Positions 8,925-17,901 of a DNA stretch of 35,863 bases are shown one piece after another. A program made the translations under genes and the position numbers. Origin of the DNA: a virus; the IMG/VR virus record IMGVR_UViG_3300024255_001548, positions 1 to 35,863 of that record. The stretch is one strand, 5' to 3'. Position 1 is the first letter of the stretch. Each line of letters begins with the position of its first letter. The notes under the pieces are model-generated. The model was given only the letters and a program-made list of their open reading frames with translations, was not told the origin of the DNA and did not search any database.

Positions 8925-10302
8925 TTTACAAGATTTAATTAAAAAAATACAAGTAAGTAGTGTAAATAATGAATCTTACATTTACTATAATAAAGACAGT
9001 GGTGTAATACATCAAATCAGCGGGAAAAATAATCTTAGCAACGACTATGCTATTATGCCGGTACCGTCTGAAGAAGTAGAAGAGCTTCTTACAGGGCAGC
9101 GTCGAATTGAAGATTATGTCGTAACATATGATTTAAGTCTTAAAGAAATTAGACTCAAAGAAGTTGAGTACGAAGACAATCATAAAACTGCATCTACGAT
9201 GTCTTATCAGTTGCCTTTGATTAAGCAGGTGTTTTCTGATGGACATTTGTCTCTCGAAAAGGTATACCAAGATACATATGTATTCTTATGGACCAAAGGA
9301 AACGTTTATAATAAAGGACAGTGTGTTTGGTATAAAAATAATATATACAAATTATCAACAGATTTGACAGTAGACGACGATTTTGATATAAAAGCACACA
9401 CACTATTTTTAGAAAAAGTTATAATAACTACACTAGCAACTCAAGCACGTACCACAGAAAAAATAGAGTTACAGCCAGAATACGTAGGTGTACATATTGA
9501 TGTATGGTATGATAAATTATCTCATTTAGCTGGGCAACACGTATATGCACAAGGTAATGTTTGGAAATTATTAAAAGATACTGAAGAAGGTAGTGCCTTT
9601 GATAAAGCCAATGCAGAACTTCTTGTTGAAAATGTAAAATTATATGCAGATGAAAATAAAGCATTAGATACAGTTAAGTCTGTTAAAGCTGGTGACATGC
9701 TTTTAGATAATAATAATCTTTACCGTAGTATTTACAATATCAACATTACAAAAGAAGATGTTAATAAAGATAAAGATAGTATCTTTTTTTATAACACGCC
9801 ACACACGCTTTTACATTATAAAGATAAAAAATGTTATCAGGTTAATATAATAAACACTGAAGACGACAAAGTAATTACAAAAGATATAAAATTAAAACTA
9901 AGAGCAATTCATAATTTAAAAAAAGGACAATTAATATTAAGTGGCAAAGAATTATATCAAGTATGTGTAAACAAACAATACGATATTGTTCTACAACAAG
10001 ATACACTTAACCATTCGTGGAATGTAATTATTAATCCTTACACTAAAAAGTTTTTACTTGCTGCTAAACATTGGGACCACTCATCTGAAGTATTACACCT
10101 TAGCGTTACTTCAAAATATGATCCAAATATTTTATACAGAAGTTTAGAATTTAATATTGGTGATTTACTAGACGAGCGTACATCAGTAATTCCATTCATT
10201 TATGATATTGAATTGTCCGAAGAAGACGTAAGTATATACACAGCAAAGTATTTTGATAGTTACGCACATGAGGTTATTAAATGGCAAAATTCAAACCTAT
10301 AG
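8917..10302 (+). CDS. Unknown protein with repeated carbohydrate-binding-like segments
   Basis: This 461-residue protein has no recognisable enzyme core. At least four segments follow the pattern (K)G-x-(x)-V/L-hydrophobic-x-N/G-x-x-hydrophobic-Y/W-K/R/Q: around residues 131-147 (YNKGQCVWYKNNIYKL), 203-219, 257-272 and 334-350. This pattern resembles the small aromatic CBM5/12 chitin-binding motif, in which exposed Trp and Tyr stack on sugars. The N-terminal 60 residues include an IMPVPSEEVEELLTGQRR segment that may be a separate domain. It overlaps the genes on both sides (8 and 22 nt) and has an ATAGGAG ribosome-binding site. It could be a glycan-binding virion or scaffold protein serving the neighbouring transferases. 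That role is inferred. Confidence 0.5.
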   Translation: MSNLQDLIKKIQVSSVNNESYIYYNKDSGVIHQISGKNNLSNDYAIMPVPSEEVEELLTGQRRIEDYVVTYDLSLKEIRLKEVEYEDNHKTASTMSYQLPLIKQVFSDGHLSLEKVYQDTYVFLWTKGNVYNKGQCVWYKNNIYKLSTDLTVDDDFDIKAHTLFLEKVIITTLATQARTTEKIELQPEYVGVHIDVWYDKLSHLAGQHVYAQGNVWKLLKDTEEGSAFDKANAELLVENVKLYADENKALDTVKSVKAGDMLLDNNNLYRSIYNINITKEDVNKDKDSIFFYNTPHTLLHYKDKKCYQVNIINTEDDKVITKDIKLKLRAIHNLKKGQLILSGKELYQVCVNKQYDIVLQQDTLNHSWNVIINPYTKKFLLAAKHWDHSSEVLHLSVTSKYDPNILYRSLEFNIGDLLDERTSVIPFIYDIELSEEDVSIYTAKYFDSYAHEVIKWQNSNL

Positions 10303-11204
10303 ATTACGATATAATCTATTTGTCTTATGACGAACCAAACGCAGAAAAAAATTATGCAGATTTGTGTTCAAAAGTACCGTGGGCAAAACGTGTGCATGGC
10401 GTTGACGGCAGTGATGCTGCACACAAAGCCTGTGCAGAATTAAGTGAAACTGATCGTTTTATTACAGTAGATGGTGACAATCGCATACGAGAAGACTTCC
10501 TCAACCAAGAAATAGATTTTGACGAACATGCAGATTTACAAAGCACAGTAATTAGCTGGTGTGGACGCAATGAAATAAACGGACTAATGTATGGCAATGG
10601 CGGACTTAAATGTTGGCCCAAACAATATGTTCTAAACATGCGTACACATGAAAATGCAGATCCTAATAATGCCCACGCACAAGTAGACTTTTGCTGGGAT
10701 GCAAAATATATTCAAATGAACAGTTGTTACTCTGATGTGTACAACAACGAAACACCTGGTCAAGCATGGAGAGCAGGCTTTAGAGAAGGTGTAAAACTTG
10801 CTACTGATCGCGGAGTAAGAATTGAAAAAGAAGAATTTAAAAACAATCATTGGCGCTGCTTACATTGGTTATACATCTGGAGCATGATAGGTGCAGATGT
10901 AGACAATGGAAAATGGGCAATTTACGGAGCTCGAGAAGGCTTGTATAAAACAATGTGTACTGACTGGGATTATGTTCAAGTAAGAGATTTTAAATATCTA
11001 AACAGTCTTTGGGCTCAAGTTGAACCAAAGGTATCAATGGATGGACTACAAGACTCTATTGAAGATTTGGGCGATAAGATTCTAACTGAATTAGATATAC
11101 CAATTTCTCCTAAGCCATTAGATGCACAACAAAGCAAATTTTTTAAAGCAGTATATCAGCATCCCTCAAGAACCGACAATCAAAGGTTTATAGAAAAACT
11201 ATGA
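10281..11204 (+). CDS. GT-A-like glycosyltransferase candidate, paralogue of the gene at 20321
   Basis: This 307-residue protein has an N-terminal Rossmann-like half: DIIYLSYDEPNAEKNYADL, then AKRVHGVDG near residue 35, then RFITVDGDNRI with a DGD motif at residues 64-66 in the position of a GT-A DxD. After that comes a WCGRNEINGLMYGNGGLKCWP segment also present in the paralogue at 20321. The C-terminal third is extra relative to that paralogue. It overlaps the upstream gene by 22 nt and the following rSAM gene by 4 nt. The GT-like plus rSAM pairing recurs at 18772-20995. The fold is inferred from pattern; the substrate is unknown. Confidence 0.5.
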   Translation: MAKFKPIDYDIIYLSYDEPNAEKNYADLCSKVPWAKRVHGVDGSDAAHKACAELSETDRFITVDGDNRIREDFLNQEIDFDEHADLQSTVISWCGRNEINGLMYGNGGLKCWPKQYVLNMRTHENADPNNAHAQVDFCWDAKYIQMNSCYSDVYNNETPGQAWRAGFREGVKLATDRGVRIEKEEFKNNHWRCLHWLYIWSMIGADVDNGKWAIYGAREGLYKTMCTDWDYVQVRDFKYLNSLWAQVEPKVSMDGLQDSIEDLGDKILTELDIPISPKPLDAQQSKFFKAVYQHPSRTDNQRFIEKL

Positions 11205-12601
11205 GTAACGAAACTGACAGAATAAAACAAACCAAAGAGATTACAAATAAAATTAGTCCTACTTTTTGTTTGGCAAAATGGCATCATACTACAATTTATT
11301 TGCACACGGGCGATACTCACAGTTGTTATCATCCATCGCCACATCACATACCTCTTGAAGAGATTGCAAAAGATCCGTCAGCATTGCACAATACAATCGA
11401 AAAGAAAAAAGAACGGGCATTAATGCTAATAGGCGAAAAACCCAAAGGCTGTCAGTACTGTTGGAATGTTGAAGGGTTAAGTGATACACACATTAGTGAC
11501 AGACATGAACGAAATGCAGGCATTTATAATCAGCATAGACTAGAAGAAATTGTTAATAGTCCGTGGGACTTTAATATTAATCCTGAGTATATTGAATTAG
11601 CATTTAGTAACGAATGTAATTTTAAGTGCGGATACTGTCATCCTATGGCTAGTAGTTCATATGATGCAGAGATAAAAAAGCATGGACCTATGCCTGTTAA
11701 AAATCACACTCTAAATGTTGATTGGTTCAAACCTTATGCTGAAGATGAAAATCCTTATATAAAAGCGTGGTGGAAATGGTGGCCAGAAGTTAGCAAGACA
11801 CTAAACATTTTACGTCTTACAGGCGGCGAGCCATTAATGCATAAAAGTACTTGGAGACTGTTTGACCTTTTACAAGAAGAAGCAAAGCCCAATTTAGAAT
11901 TAAATCTAAACAGCAATCTAGGAGTTAAGCCGGCACTTGTAAAAAAACTAGCAACAAATGTTAAAGACTTGGTAGAGAATAAAAAGATTAAAAACTTCAA
12001 ATTATTTTCAAGCCTGGATTCTTGGGGCAAAAAAGCAGAATATATTCGCACTGGATTGAAAACTGAGCTGTGGGAACAAAACTTAGAAACTTATATAGCA
12101 ACTACAAATGCTCCAGTTAGTATCATGTGTACGTTTAATATTTTAAGTGTAACTTCGTTTACAGACTTCTTGCAAAAGATTTTAGAATGGCGAGCAAAAT
12201 ATCAACCTACAATGAACCCTGGTGGATACGGCAGGCGCATTAGGTTTGATACGCCTTATTTAAAAGAGCCGTTACAATACGATATGATGATTTTACCCAA
12301 AGAAGAATTTTTACCGCACTTTGATAAAATATTAGATTTTATTAATGATAACAAAGATGATTATGATGCTACTAAATTTACAGAACTAGAGTATCAAAAG
12401 TTTCGACGTGTACGTGATTACTTTGCTACATCTAACTACGATGAAAAAAGAGTTGAAGAAGGGCGTGTAGATTTTTACAATTGGTTTAATGAATATGACC
12501 GTAGACGTAATGTAAACTTTTTAGAAACATTTCCTGAAATGGAAAACTTTTATAATCATTGTAAAGAATTAAGCGAAAATGACAACAATGTGCAAGAATA
12601 A
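11201..12601 (+). CDS. Radical SAM enzyme with N-terminal twitch/SPASM-like cysteines (large type)
   Basis: This 466-residue iron-sulphur enzyme cleaves SAM to start radical chemistry. The core has C139-x3-C143-x2-C146, the ligands of the catalytic [4Fe-4S] cluster, in NECNFKCGYC, and an LTGGEPLM motif for SAM binding. Ahead of the core lie C23, C42 (in HSCYHP), C84 and C87 (in GCQYCW), which fit a twitch/SPASM-like auxiliary-cluster site. In common SPASM enzymes that site follows the core. It corresponds to the twitch-domain rSAM family common in marine phages, whose reaction is not known. The copy at 18772 has identical spacing of all four N-terminal cysteines. It overlaps the GT-like gene by 4 nt; a late-type promoter motif overlaps its stop codon. 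Confidence 0.85.
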   Translation: MSNETDRIKQTKEITNKISPTFCLAKWHHTTIYLHTGDTHSCYHPSPHHIPLEEIAKDPSALHNTIEKKKERALMLIGEKPKGCQYCWNVEGLSDTHISDRHERNAGIYNQHRLEEIVNSPWDFNINPEYIELAFSNECNFKCGYCHPMASSSYDAEIKKHGPMPVKNHTLNVDWFKPYAEDENPYIKAWWKWWPEVSKTLNILRLTGGEPLMHKSTWRLFDLLQEEAKPNLELNLNSNLGVKPALVKKLATNVKDLVENKKIKNFKLFSSLDSWGKKAEYIRTGLKTELWEQNLETYIATTNAPVSIMCTFNILSVTSFTDFLQKILEWRAKYQPTMNPGGYGRRIRFDTPYLKEPLQYDMMILPKEEFLPHFDKILDFINDNKDDYDATKFTELEYQKFRRVRDYFATSNYDEKRVEEGRVDFYNWFNEYDRRRNVNFLETFPEMENFYNHCKELSENDNNVQE

Positions 12602-12604
12602 ATA
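12597..12604 (+). promoter_or_regulatory. T4-type late promoter motif (AATAAATA)
   Basis: AATAAATA overlaps the stop codon of the upstream rSAM gene and lies 27 nt before the ATG at 12632, the same distance as at 3322 and 5796. An AAAGGG ribosome-binding site (12621-12626) follows. It would place the 2OG oxygenase and the genes behind it under late control. Confidence 0.45.
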
Positions 12605-12631
12605 CTACTATAATGATTTGAAAGGGTTATA

Positions 12632-13366
12632 ATGGACCAAATGACAGACGTATTCAATAGGGATATTTTTAAAGATGCTACGGAATTTAACCTATCTAAA
12701 CCGATACCTATGGGTGTTATAGACGAGTTTCTTCCTAAAAGTATTGCATTAAGTATGCATGAAGAAAGTCAAATTATTCCGCAAGAACACTGGAAAACCT
12801 TCACAAGAAACGGTAGTCATATGATGGAATTAAATAAAATGGAGTTAACACCTGTTGCATTTAATACTCTCAACTATTTGCATAGTTCTAAATTTTTAGA
12901 ATTGTTATCAAAATATACAGGAATTACAGGTTTAATTCCTGATCCACACCTAGTCGGTGCTGGATATAGCAAAAGTTTTAACGGTGATATACTAAATGTT
13001 CATACTGATTTCAATTGGAACGAGCAGTTGCAGTTACACAGAGCGTTGACTCTTACAATATACCTAACTCCAGATTGGAACGAAGCCTGGAATGGTGCAT
13101 TGGATTTTTATGATTCTAAAAAAGAAAATATTGTAACTACAGTAGATTCTTTGTTTAACCGTTGCCTTATTTGGAAATACGATAGATTTGGATACCATGG
13201 GTATTCTAATCCAATTGAGTGCCCAGATGATAAAAACAGAACAACATTCAGAGCATTTTATTATACCAGTAATAGTACACATTTACCAGACGATCCGCCG
13301 CATAGAAGTTTATATTGGGTCGACAAAATAACAAATATGCCATGCGACAAGAGAACACAACAATGA
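12632..13366 (+). CDS. 2OG-Fe(II) oxygenase, prolyl-hydroxylase-like
   Basis: This 244-residue enzyme of the double-stranded beta-helix family probably hydroxylates a protein or sugar using oxygen and 2-oxoglutarate. The Fe(II) ligands are H124 and D126 (in NVHTDFNWN) and H189 (in RFGYHGYSNP). R203, 14 residues further on in KNRTTFRAFYYT, fits the 2OG carboxylate binder. LTLTIYLTPDWNEAWNGALDF is the usual core strand pair. The ATG at 12632 is preceded by AAAGGG five bases away. It overlaps the next gene by ATGA. The N-terminal 100 residues are a helical cap. Family confidence is high; substrate is unknown. Confidence 0.8.
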   Translation: MDQMTDVFNRDIFKDATEFNLSKPIPMGVIDEFLPKSIALSMHEESQIIPQEHWKTFTRNGSHMMELNKMELTPVAFNTLNYLHSSKFLELLSKYTGITGLIPDPHLVGAGYSKSFNGDILNVHTDFNWNEQLQLHRALTLTIYLTPDWNEAWNGALDFYDSKKENIVTTVDSLFNRCLIWKYDRFGYHGYSNPIECPDDKNRTTFRAFYYTSNSTHLPDDPPHRSLYWVDKITNMPCDKRTQQ

Positions 13367-14556
13367 AAATTTATACTAAAACTGGCACAACAAGCATGTA
13401 CTTTAACGAAAGTATAGTAGCCCGGATTGCCAAAAAGCCAGCCACTAAGCAAAGATTTGATCAAGGATCAGTATTTTGGTATGACCAACATGACGGTTCA
13501 GTTAATGAGCTACCGTTTAATGAATTCTTAGATAACAGAGTAGCTAAACAGTTGCGTATAGATCCAACATCTAAAATTCTTTTATTTTATGGCGATGAAT
13601 ATATTAATAAAGCTGATATAAATCGTATATGCAGCAGTTTAATAGAAAAACAGGTTTCAGCAAAACAATTATATTTGATATGTATTGACGAAAACTTTAA
13701 AAACTGGGCAATCGATTTATTCGATGAACTAGGGTGCAACGGTGTAAATGTTACTGATCTAAATGTGTTGTTACAAAGAGTTGATGTACCAGATTTAAAA
13801 CCTAGTAAAATACAGAATAGATTTAATGCTTTTAGTAGAAATTATTTGGAATGGAGACTACAATTCTTTTGCGAATTAATCGACAAAGACGTACTAAAGA
13901 ATTTTGACTATACATTTAATAATATTACACCCTACACTCCAGTTAAGACATTTTCGCATAAAGAAATGCTTACACATGCAAAAGAAATGGGTTATTCTCA
14001 TACTCCGGAATTACTTAAATGGGTCGAGCGAATTCCGTATACTTTAGAAGGTACTTGGAAAGAAAAAATGCCAACCGAGATTTACCAAAAGATTGCATCG
14101 TCGGGTATTAGTGTTATAATAGAATCACACTTTGATCCTCTTTGGAATGGAAAAGATAGATTTAACATACATTGGAAAGAACTTAGTCCAGCTTTTCCAA
14201 CAGAAAAAACTTACAAAGCTATAGGAATGACTAAGCCGTTTATAATAGTTTCTACTCCTGAGTTTTTAAAAGAATTTAAACAAATGGGTTATAAAACATT
14301 CCATCCGTACATAGATGAAACATACGATACAATTGAAAACAACAATGATCGAATGAAAGCAATAACATCTGAAATACAAAGACTATCAAATTTATCAGAT
14401 CAAGAGTTTACCGCAGTAGTTACAGAATGCAAAAAGATTGCCGAACATAACGCACAGGTTATGCAAATCAAGCGAGCAAACTATTCGTTTCCACCAGAAT
14501 TTAAATGGGTAGAAGAAATAATGACAAATACTTTTGCAAAACCTAAAGTAATATAA
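13363..14556 (+). CDS. Glycosyltransferase-like protein, GT10-type C-terminal motif
   Basis: This 397-residue protein has a C-terminal block with EKTYKAIGMTKPFIIVSTPE (about residues 281-300), KQMGYKTFHPYIDETYD and DRMKAITSEI. This matches the block in the gene at 15560 and resembles the donor-binding end of fucosyltransferase-like (GT10/exostosin-like) enzymes (EKxFKPI, PFI, GYKTF, IDExYD). The N-terminal two thirds are poorly conserved and probably bind the acceptor. The start is the ATG at 13363, overlapping the previous stop; the in-frame upstream start at 13315 would reach far into the oxygenase gene. It sits one base before the epimerase gene. Confidence 0.6.
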   Translation: MKIYTKTGTTSMYFNESIVARIAKKPATKQRFDQGSVFWYDQHDGSVNELPFNEFLDNRVAKQLRIDPTSKILLFYGDEYINKADINRICSSLIEKQVSAKQLYLICIDENFKNWAIDLFDELGCNGVNVTDLNVLLQRVDVPDLKPSKIQNRFNAFSRNYLEWRLQFFCELIDKDVLKNFDYTFNNITPYTPVKTFSHKEMLTHAKEMGYSHTPELLKWVERIPYTLEGTWKEKMPTEIYQKIASSGISVIIESHFDPLWNGKDRFNIHWKELSPAFPTEKTYKAIGMTKPFIIVSTPEFLKEFKQMGYKTFHPYIDETYDTIENNNDRMKAITSEIQRLSNLSDQEFTAVVTECKKIAEHNAQVMQIKRANYSFPPEFKWVEEIMTNTFAKPKVI

Positions 14557-14557
14557 T

Positions 14558-15559
14558 ATGCACATTTTTATAACAGGTATAGCTGGCTTTTTAGGAAGTC
14601 ATTTAGCTGATAGATTTATTGAACTAGGACACACAGTGTCTGGTAATGATACACTCATAGGCGGCTACGAAGATAATGTAAATCCGGAAGCCGTTTTATA
14701 CAAAGTTGATTGTTGTGACAGGGCACGTATGACTGAAATTCTAAAAGATACTGATATAGTTATACATGCAGCAGCTACAGCCCATGAAGGCCTTAGTGTG
14801 GTAAGTCCAGATTTTATTACAAAAAATATATTCCAGGCAAGTGTAAGTGTTATAAGTGCTGCTCTTGCCAATAAAGTAAAACGATTTGTGTATTGTACAT
14901 CTATGGCAAGGTACGGAGATCAGCAAACACCGTTTACAGAAGATATGCAACCTAAGCCAGTTGATCCGTATGGTATTGCAAAAGTAGCAGGAGAAGATGT
15001 GCTTAAAGCACTTAGCGAAACACACGGCATGGAGTGGAATATTGCAGTTCCACATAATATAGTTGGGCCAAGGCAACGATATGATGATCCGTTTCGTAAT
15101 GTAATGAGCATTATGATAAACAGAAATTTACAAGGCAAGCCTGCTATAATATACGGTAATGGACTACAAACAAGATGTTTTTCTTATGTTACTGATTGTG
15201 TTGATTGCTTAGAGCGTATGAGTTTAGATCCTAGTATTGTAAATGAAGTTATAAACATAGGTCCGGACGAAGGTACAATTACTATTACAGAGTTAGCAAG
15301 TTTAGTTGCAAATGAAACAGGACTAAATGCAGCACCAATACATATGGAAGACAGGCCTCGTGAAGTAAAACATGCTATGTGTAGTGCTGACAAAGCAAGA
15401 TCTCTATTAAATTACAAAACAACGACAGATATACAAACATCAGTTATGAAAACAACTGAATACATTAGACGCAGAGGTGTAAAACCGTTTGATTACACAT
15501 TTCCATTAGAAATTGTAAACGATAAGACACCTAAGACTTGGAAAGATAGACTAATTTAA
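14558..15559 (+). CDS. NAD-dependent sugar-nucleotide epimerase/dehydratase (extended SDR)
   Basis: This 333-residue extended short-chain dehydrogenase probably acts on a UDP-, GDP- or dTDP-sugar. The Rossmann motif GIAGFLG occupies residues 7-13. HAAATAHEG at 70-78 matches the usual HLAA region. The catalytic set is S115 in YCTSMARYG and Y138-x3-K142 in YGIAK. NIVGPRQRYDDPFRNV and RCFSYVTD are the substrate-loop and C-terminal signatures of UDP-glucose 4-epimerase-like enzymes. Length fits the family. It lies between two glycosyltransferase-like genes with gaps of 1 and 0 nt, so it likely feeds them. Exact reaction (4-epimerase, 4,6-dehydratase or decarboxylase) is not decided by these motifs. 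Confidence 0.85.
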   Translation: MHIFITGIAGFLGSHLADRFIELGHTVSGNDTLIGGYEDNVNPEAVLYKVDCCDRARMTEILKDTDIVIHAAATAHEGLSVVSPDFITKNIFQASVSVISAALANKVKRFVYCTSMARYGDQQTPFTEDMQPKPVDPYGIAKVAGEDVLKALSETHGMEWNIAVPHNIVGPRQRYDDPFRNVMSIMINRNLQGKPAIIYGNGLQTRCFSYVTDCVDCLERMSLDPSIVNEVINIGPDEGTITITELASLVANETGLNAAPIHMEDRPREVKHAMCSADKARSLLNYKTTTDIQTSVMKTTEYIRRRGVKPFDYTFPLEIVNDKTPKTWKDRLI

Positions 15560-16867
15560 ATGCATTTTTTATTCGAAGAGATAAAACACGGCGAGTTTAA
15601 AAACTTTGTTAAATGCCGAGACATTAATAGTTCACGAATACGTAGATTTACTCCTAGTCCTATGGCAATTGAGTTTTATAGACACCGTGAAAATTTAATG
15701 CACAGACATCATACATTTTCTACCACCCGAAGCAAACATCAACAATATATTATTGCAACTGGTGTTGCACATGCTCCTTGGGATTGGTGTGGTCCTGATA
15801 ACATAGGATTAGGCTTTGATAAAAATACTCCTGATAAAAGTTCATTATTTGCACACATAGGTAAAAAACATCGGAAATCATTAAAAAGAAAAAATGCATT
15901 TTTACTAATAGATCAGTCTCACGAAGGATATCAAACAGAATGGTTATGGGCGTGGTTTCATAATAATTGTGAGGAGTATGGTATTCCGCCTACACAAATA
16001 ATATATGTGACTGGAAATTTAGATAGCCGAGATCAATATAAAGAATGGTCCAAAGACCGATTAACAGGGGACAAAATTCTAGTAGTTCCTTATCCGCATT
16101 TTGAAAGTTCGATATCTAATATTTTAATTGACGGTATAGAAAATTACCCAACATTTGAACAACAAGTAGAATATAAAAAAAATAATATAGACAGTATAAA
16201 AACTTATAGTGCATTACAAAAACGACCAAGGGCACACCGAGCATGGTTTTTTAAATATCTAGTAGATTCTAACCTATTAGATTGTGGTATAAACAGTATG
16301 AATGCCTTCGAAATTAACAACACGCATTATGAAGGCAAGCAAATGACACCACAAGAATACGATAATGTCATAGACAAACTTCCAATTTTGCCGCCCAACA
16401 CCAACAAACAAGGCTTAAAGGGATTTGCCAGCCAAGATTGCGGATCATATTTAACAATGTTTAATGAGCAAATAATGTTAGATACATGGTTAACAGTAGT
16501 AAGCGAAGCATCTTTCGGCGAAAGCGAGAATGAATGTTTTCTTAGCGAAAAAACGTTTAAGCCAATTGCATGCTGTCATCCTTTTATAATAGCAGGTAAC
16601 AAAGGATCGTTATCTAGGTTAAGAGAATTGGGTTATAAAACCTTTAGTCCATATATTAATGAAGAGTATGATAATTTAAATACGTGGGAAAGGATGCCGG
16701 CAATTACTAAAGAACTTAAAAGAATAAACAATATGTCTTCTAAAGATAAATTAGATTGGTTTTGTAATCTAAAACCAATATTAGAATACAATTACGAACT
16801 TTTAAAATCTAAATCTAGTAATTCTTCGTCTGAGTATTTAAAAATTATAGAAAATTATGTCGAGTAA
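15560..16867 (+). CDS. Glycosyltransferase-like protein, GT10-type C-terminal motif (full form)
   Basis: This 435-residue protein carries a clear donor-site block at residues 311-380: LTVVSEASFG, ECFLSEKTFKPIACCHPFII, LRELGYKTFSPYINEEYD and ERMPAITKEL. It is the same arrangement as in the gene at 13363 but better preserved. An earlier section has NAFLLIDQSHEGYQTEW and a QIIYVTGN strand, consistent with a two-lobed GT-B fold. The N-terminus is basic and His/Arg-rich. It starts immediately after the epimerase stop codon. A role in adding a deoxy-sugar or similar residue fits the neighbouring epimerase, but is inferred. Confidence 0.65.
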   Translation: MHFLFEEIKHGEFKNFVKCRDINSSRIRRFTPSPMAIEFYRHRENLMHRHHTFSTTRSKHQQYIIATGVAHAPWDWCGPDNIGLGFDKNTPDKSSLFAHIGKKHRKSLKRKNAFLLIDQSHEGYQTEWLWAWFHNNCEEYGIPPTQIIYVTGNLDSRDQYKEWSKDRLTGDKILVVPYPHFESSISNILIDGIENYPTFEQQVEYKKNNIDSIKTYSALQKRPRAHRAWFFKYLVDSNLLDCGINSMNAFEINNTHYEGKQMTPQEYDNVIDKLPILPPNTNKQGLKGFASQDCGSYLTMFNEQIMLDTWLTVVSEASFGESENECFLSEKTFKPIACCHPFIIAGNKGSLSRLRELGYKTFSPYINEEYDNLNTWERMPAITKELKRINNMSSKDKLDWFCNLKPILEYNYELLKSKSSNSSSEYLKIIENYVE

Positions 16868-16875
16868 GAAAAGTT

Positions 16876-17901
16876 ATGTATAAATTACAAGTTAATGAAA
16901 TAAACAAAGATTTAAAAAAGACTAAAAAAGCTATTATTGCAATAGGCTGTTCTTTTGTACAAGGACAAGGAGCAATCGATGACGAATTGTATCAGGATTA
17001 TGAATGGAATTATAAAGAAGGAGTTCCGCTCACTATTAATACTTCACACAAACAACGCAAACGAATTTTAAAAAAATACTCTAATATTACTGATGACGGA
17101 AATGGTACATTAGATTTTACCATGATGGAATATAAAAATGCATTTGTTAATGTATTGTGTAAAAAATATTTTAACGGGTTGTATACTCCTATTAATTTAG
17201 GAATTAGAGGATGCGGCAATCGAGGATCTATCAAAGAATTGTATATGTATCCTGATATCAACTGGGACAGTATAAAAGAAATTATAGTGTTGTATGTTCC
17301 TAGTGGTCTCGAAAGATTTGATTTTATTAATGATCAATCCCAAGACCATTATAACTGGAAATGCATGTGGCCCCATTATGAAAATTGTACTGGACCTAGG
17401 CATAATCTATGGCAAGGCTATAGCGATACACTATATAGTGATAAATTTGAAGTATTAGAACAGCTTGCACATGTACAAGAATTAATGACATGGTGTAAAT
17501 ACAAAAATGCAAAACTAATAGTAACTCCTGGTTTTGATAGGAGATATGACAAAGAATATTTTCAAGAATGTTTGGCACACGAAGTAGAACGAACTCATGA
17601 TGAAACGTTTGTAAAATCATCTAAACCTTTATTATGGAAATCACCTGCTGACAAAACACATTTATTAGATTTATTTCCTTGGTCTTCGATGTTTAGGCCC
17701 AACGGTCATGCTACATTTATAGATTTAGTATTGTCAATGGAAGAAACATTGGAAGATAAACAGGATCATTATATGCAGTTTTTAGGGAAAGGTTCATCTG
17801 AAGGATGGATAACTTCCTGTTCGCATCCTAGTCAAAAGAGTCATGATTTATTTGCTAATCACTTATATAAACATATAGTTGAGGATAAAGTAGATGGCTA
17901 A
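16876..17901 (+). CDS. SGNH-hydrolase-like protein, first of two
   Basis: This 341-residue protein has an N-terminal IIAIGCSFVQGQGA segment in which GCS (residues 24-26) takes the place of the GDS block I of SGNH hydrolases; S26 would be the nucleophile. Near residue 105 the text INLGIRGCGNRGS matches block II/III (Gly and Asn). At the C-terminus SCSHPSQKSHDLFANHLYKH matches block V, with H317 kept, but a Ser (S314) where the usual Asp of DxxH stands. Such enzymes remove or move acyl groups on sugars. It is probably active on glycans made by neighbouring transferases, but the missing Asp leaves catalysis open. It overlaps the next SGNH gene by 8 nt. Confidence 0.55.
   Translation: MYKLQVNEINKDLKKTKKAIIAIGCSFVQGQGAIDDELYQDYEWNYKEGVPLTINTSHKQRKRILKKYSNITDDGNGTLDFTMMEYKNAFVNVLCKKYFNGLYTPINLGIRGCGNRGSIKELYMYPDINWDSIKEIIVLYVPSGLERFDFINDQSQDHYNWKCMWPHYENCTGPRHNLWQGYSDTLYSDKFEVLEQLAHVQELMTWCKYKNAKLIVTPGFDRRYDKEYFQECLAHEVERTHDETFVKSSKPLLWKSPADKTHLLDLFPWSSMFRPNGHATFIDLVLSMEETLEDKQDHYMQFLGKGSSEGWITSCSHPSQKSHDLFANHLYKHIVEDKVDG

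Noticed and set aside
12609-12614. TATAAT as a sigma70 -10 box upstream of the 12632 oxygenase
   Set aside because: No acceptable -35 box stands 16-18 bp upstream. The overlapping late-type motif at the conserved distance explains the region better.
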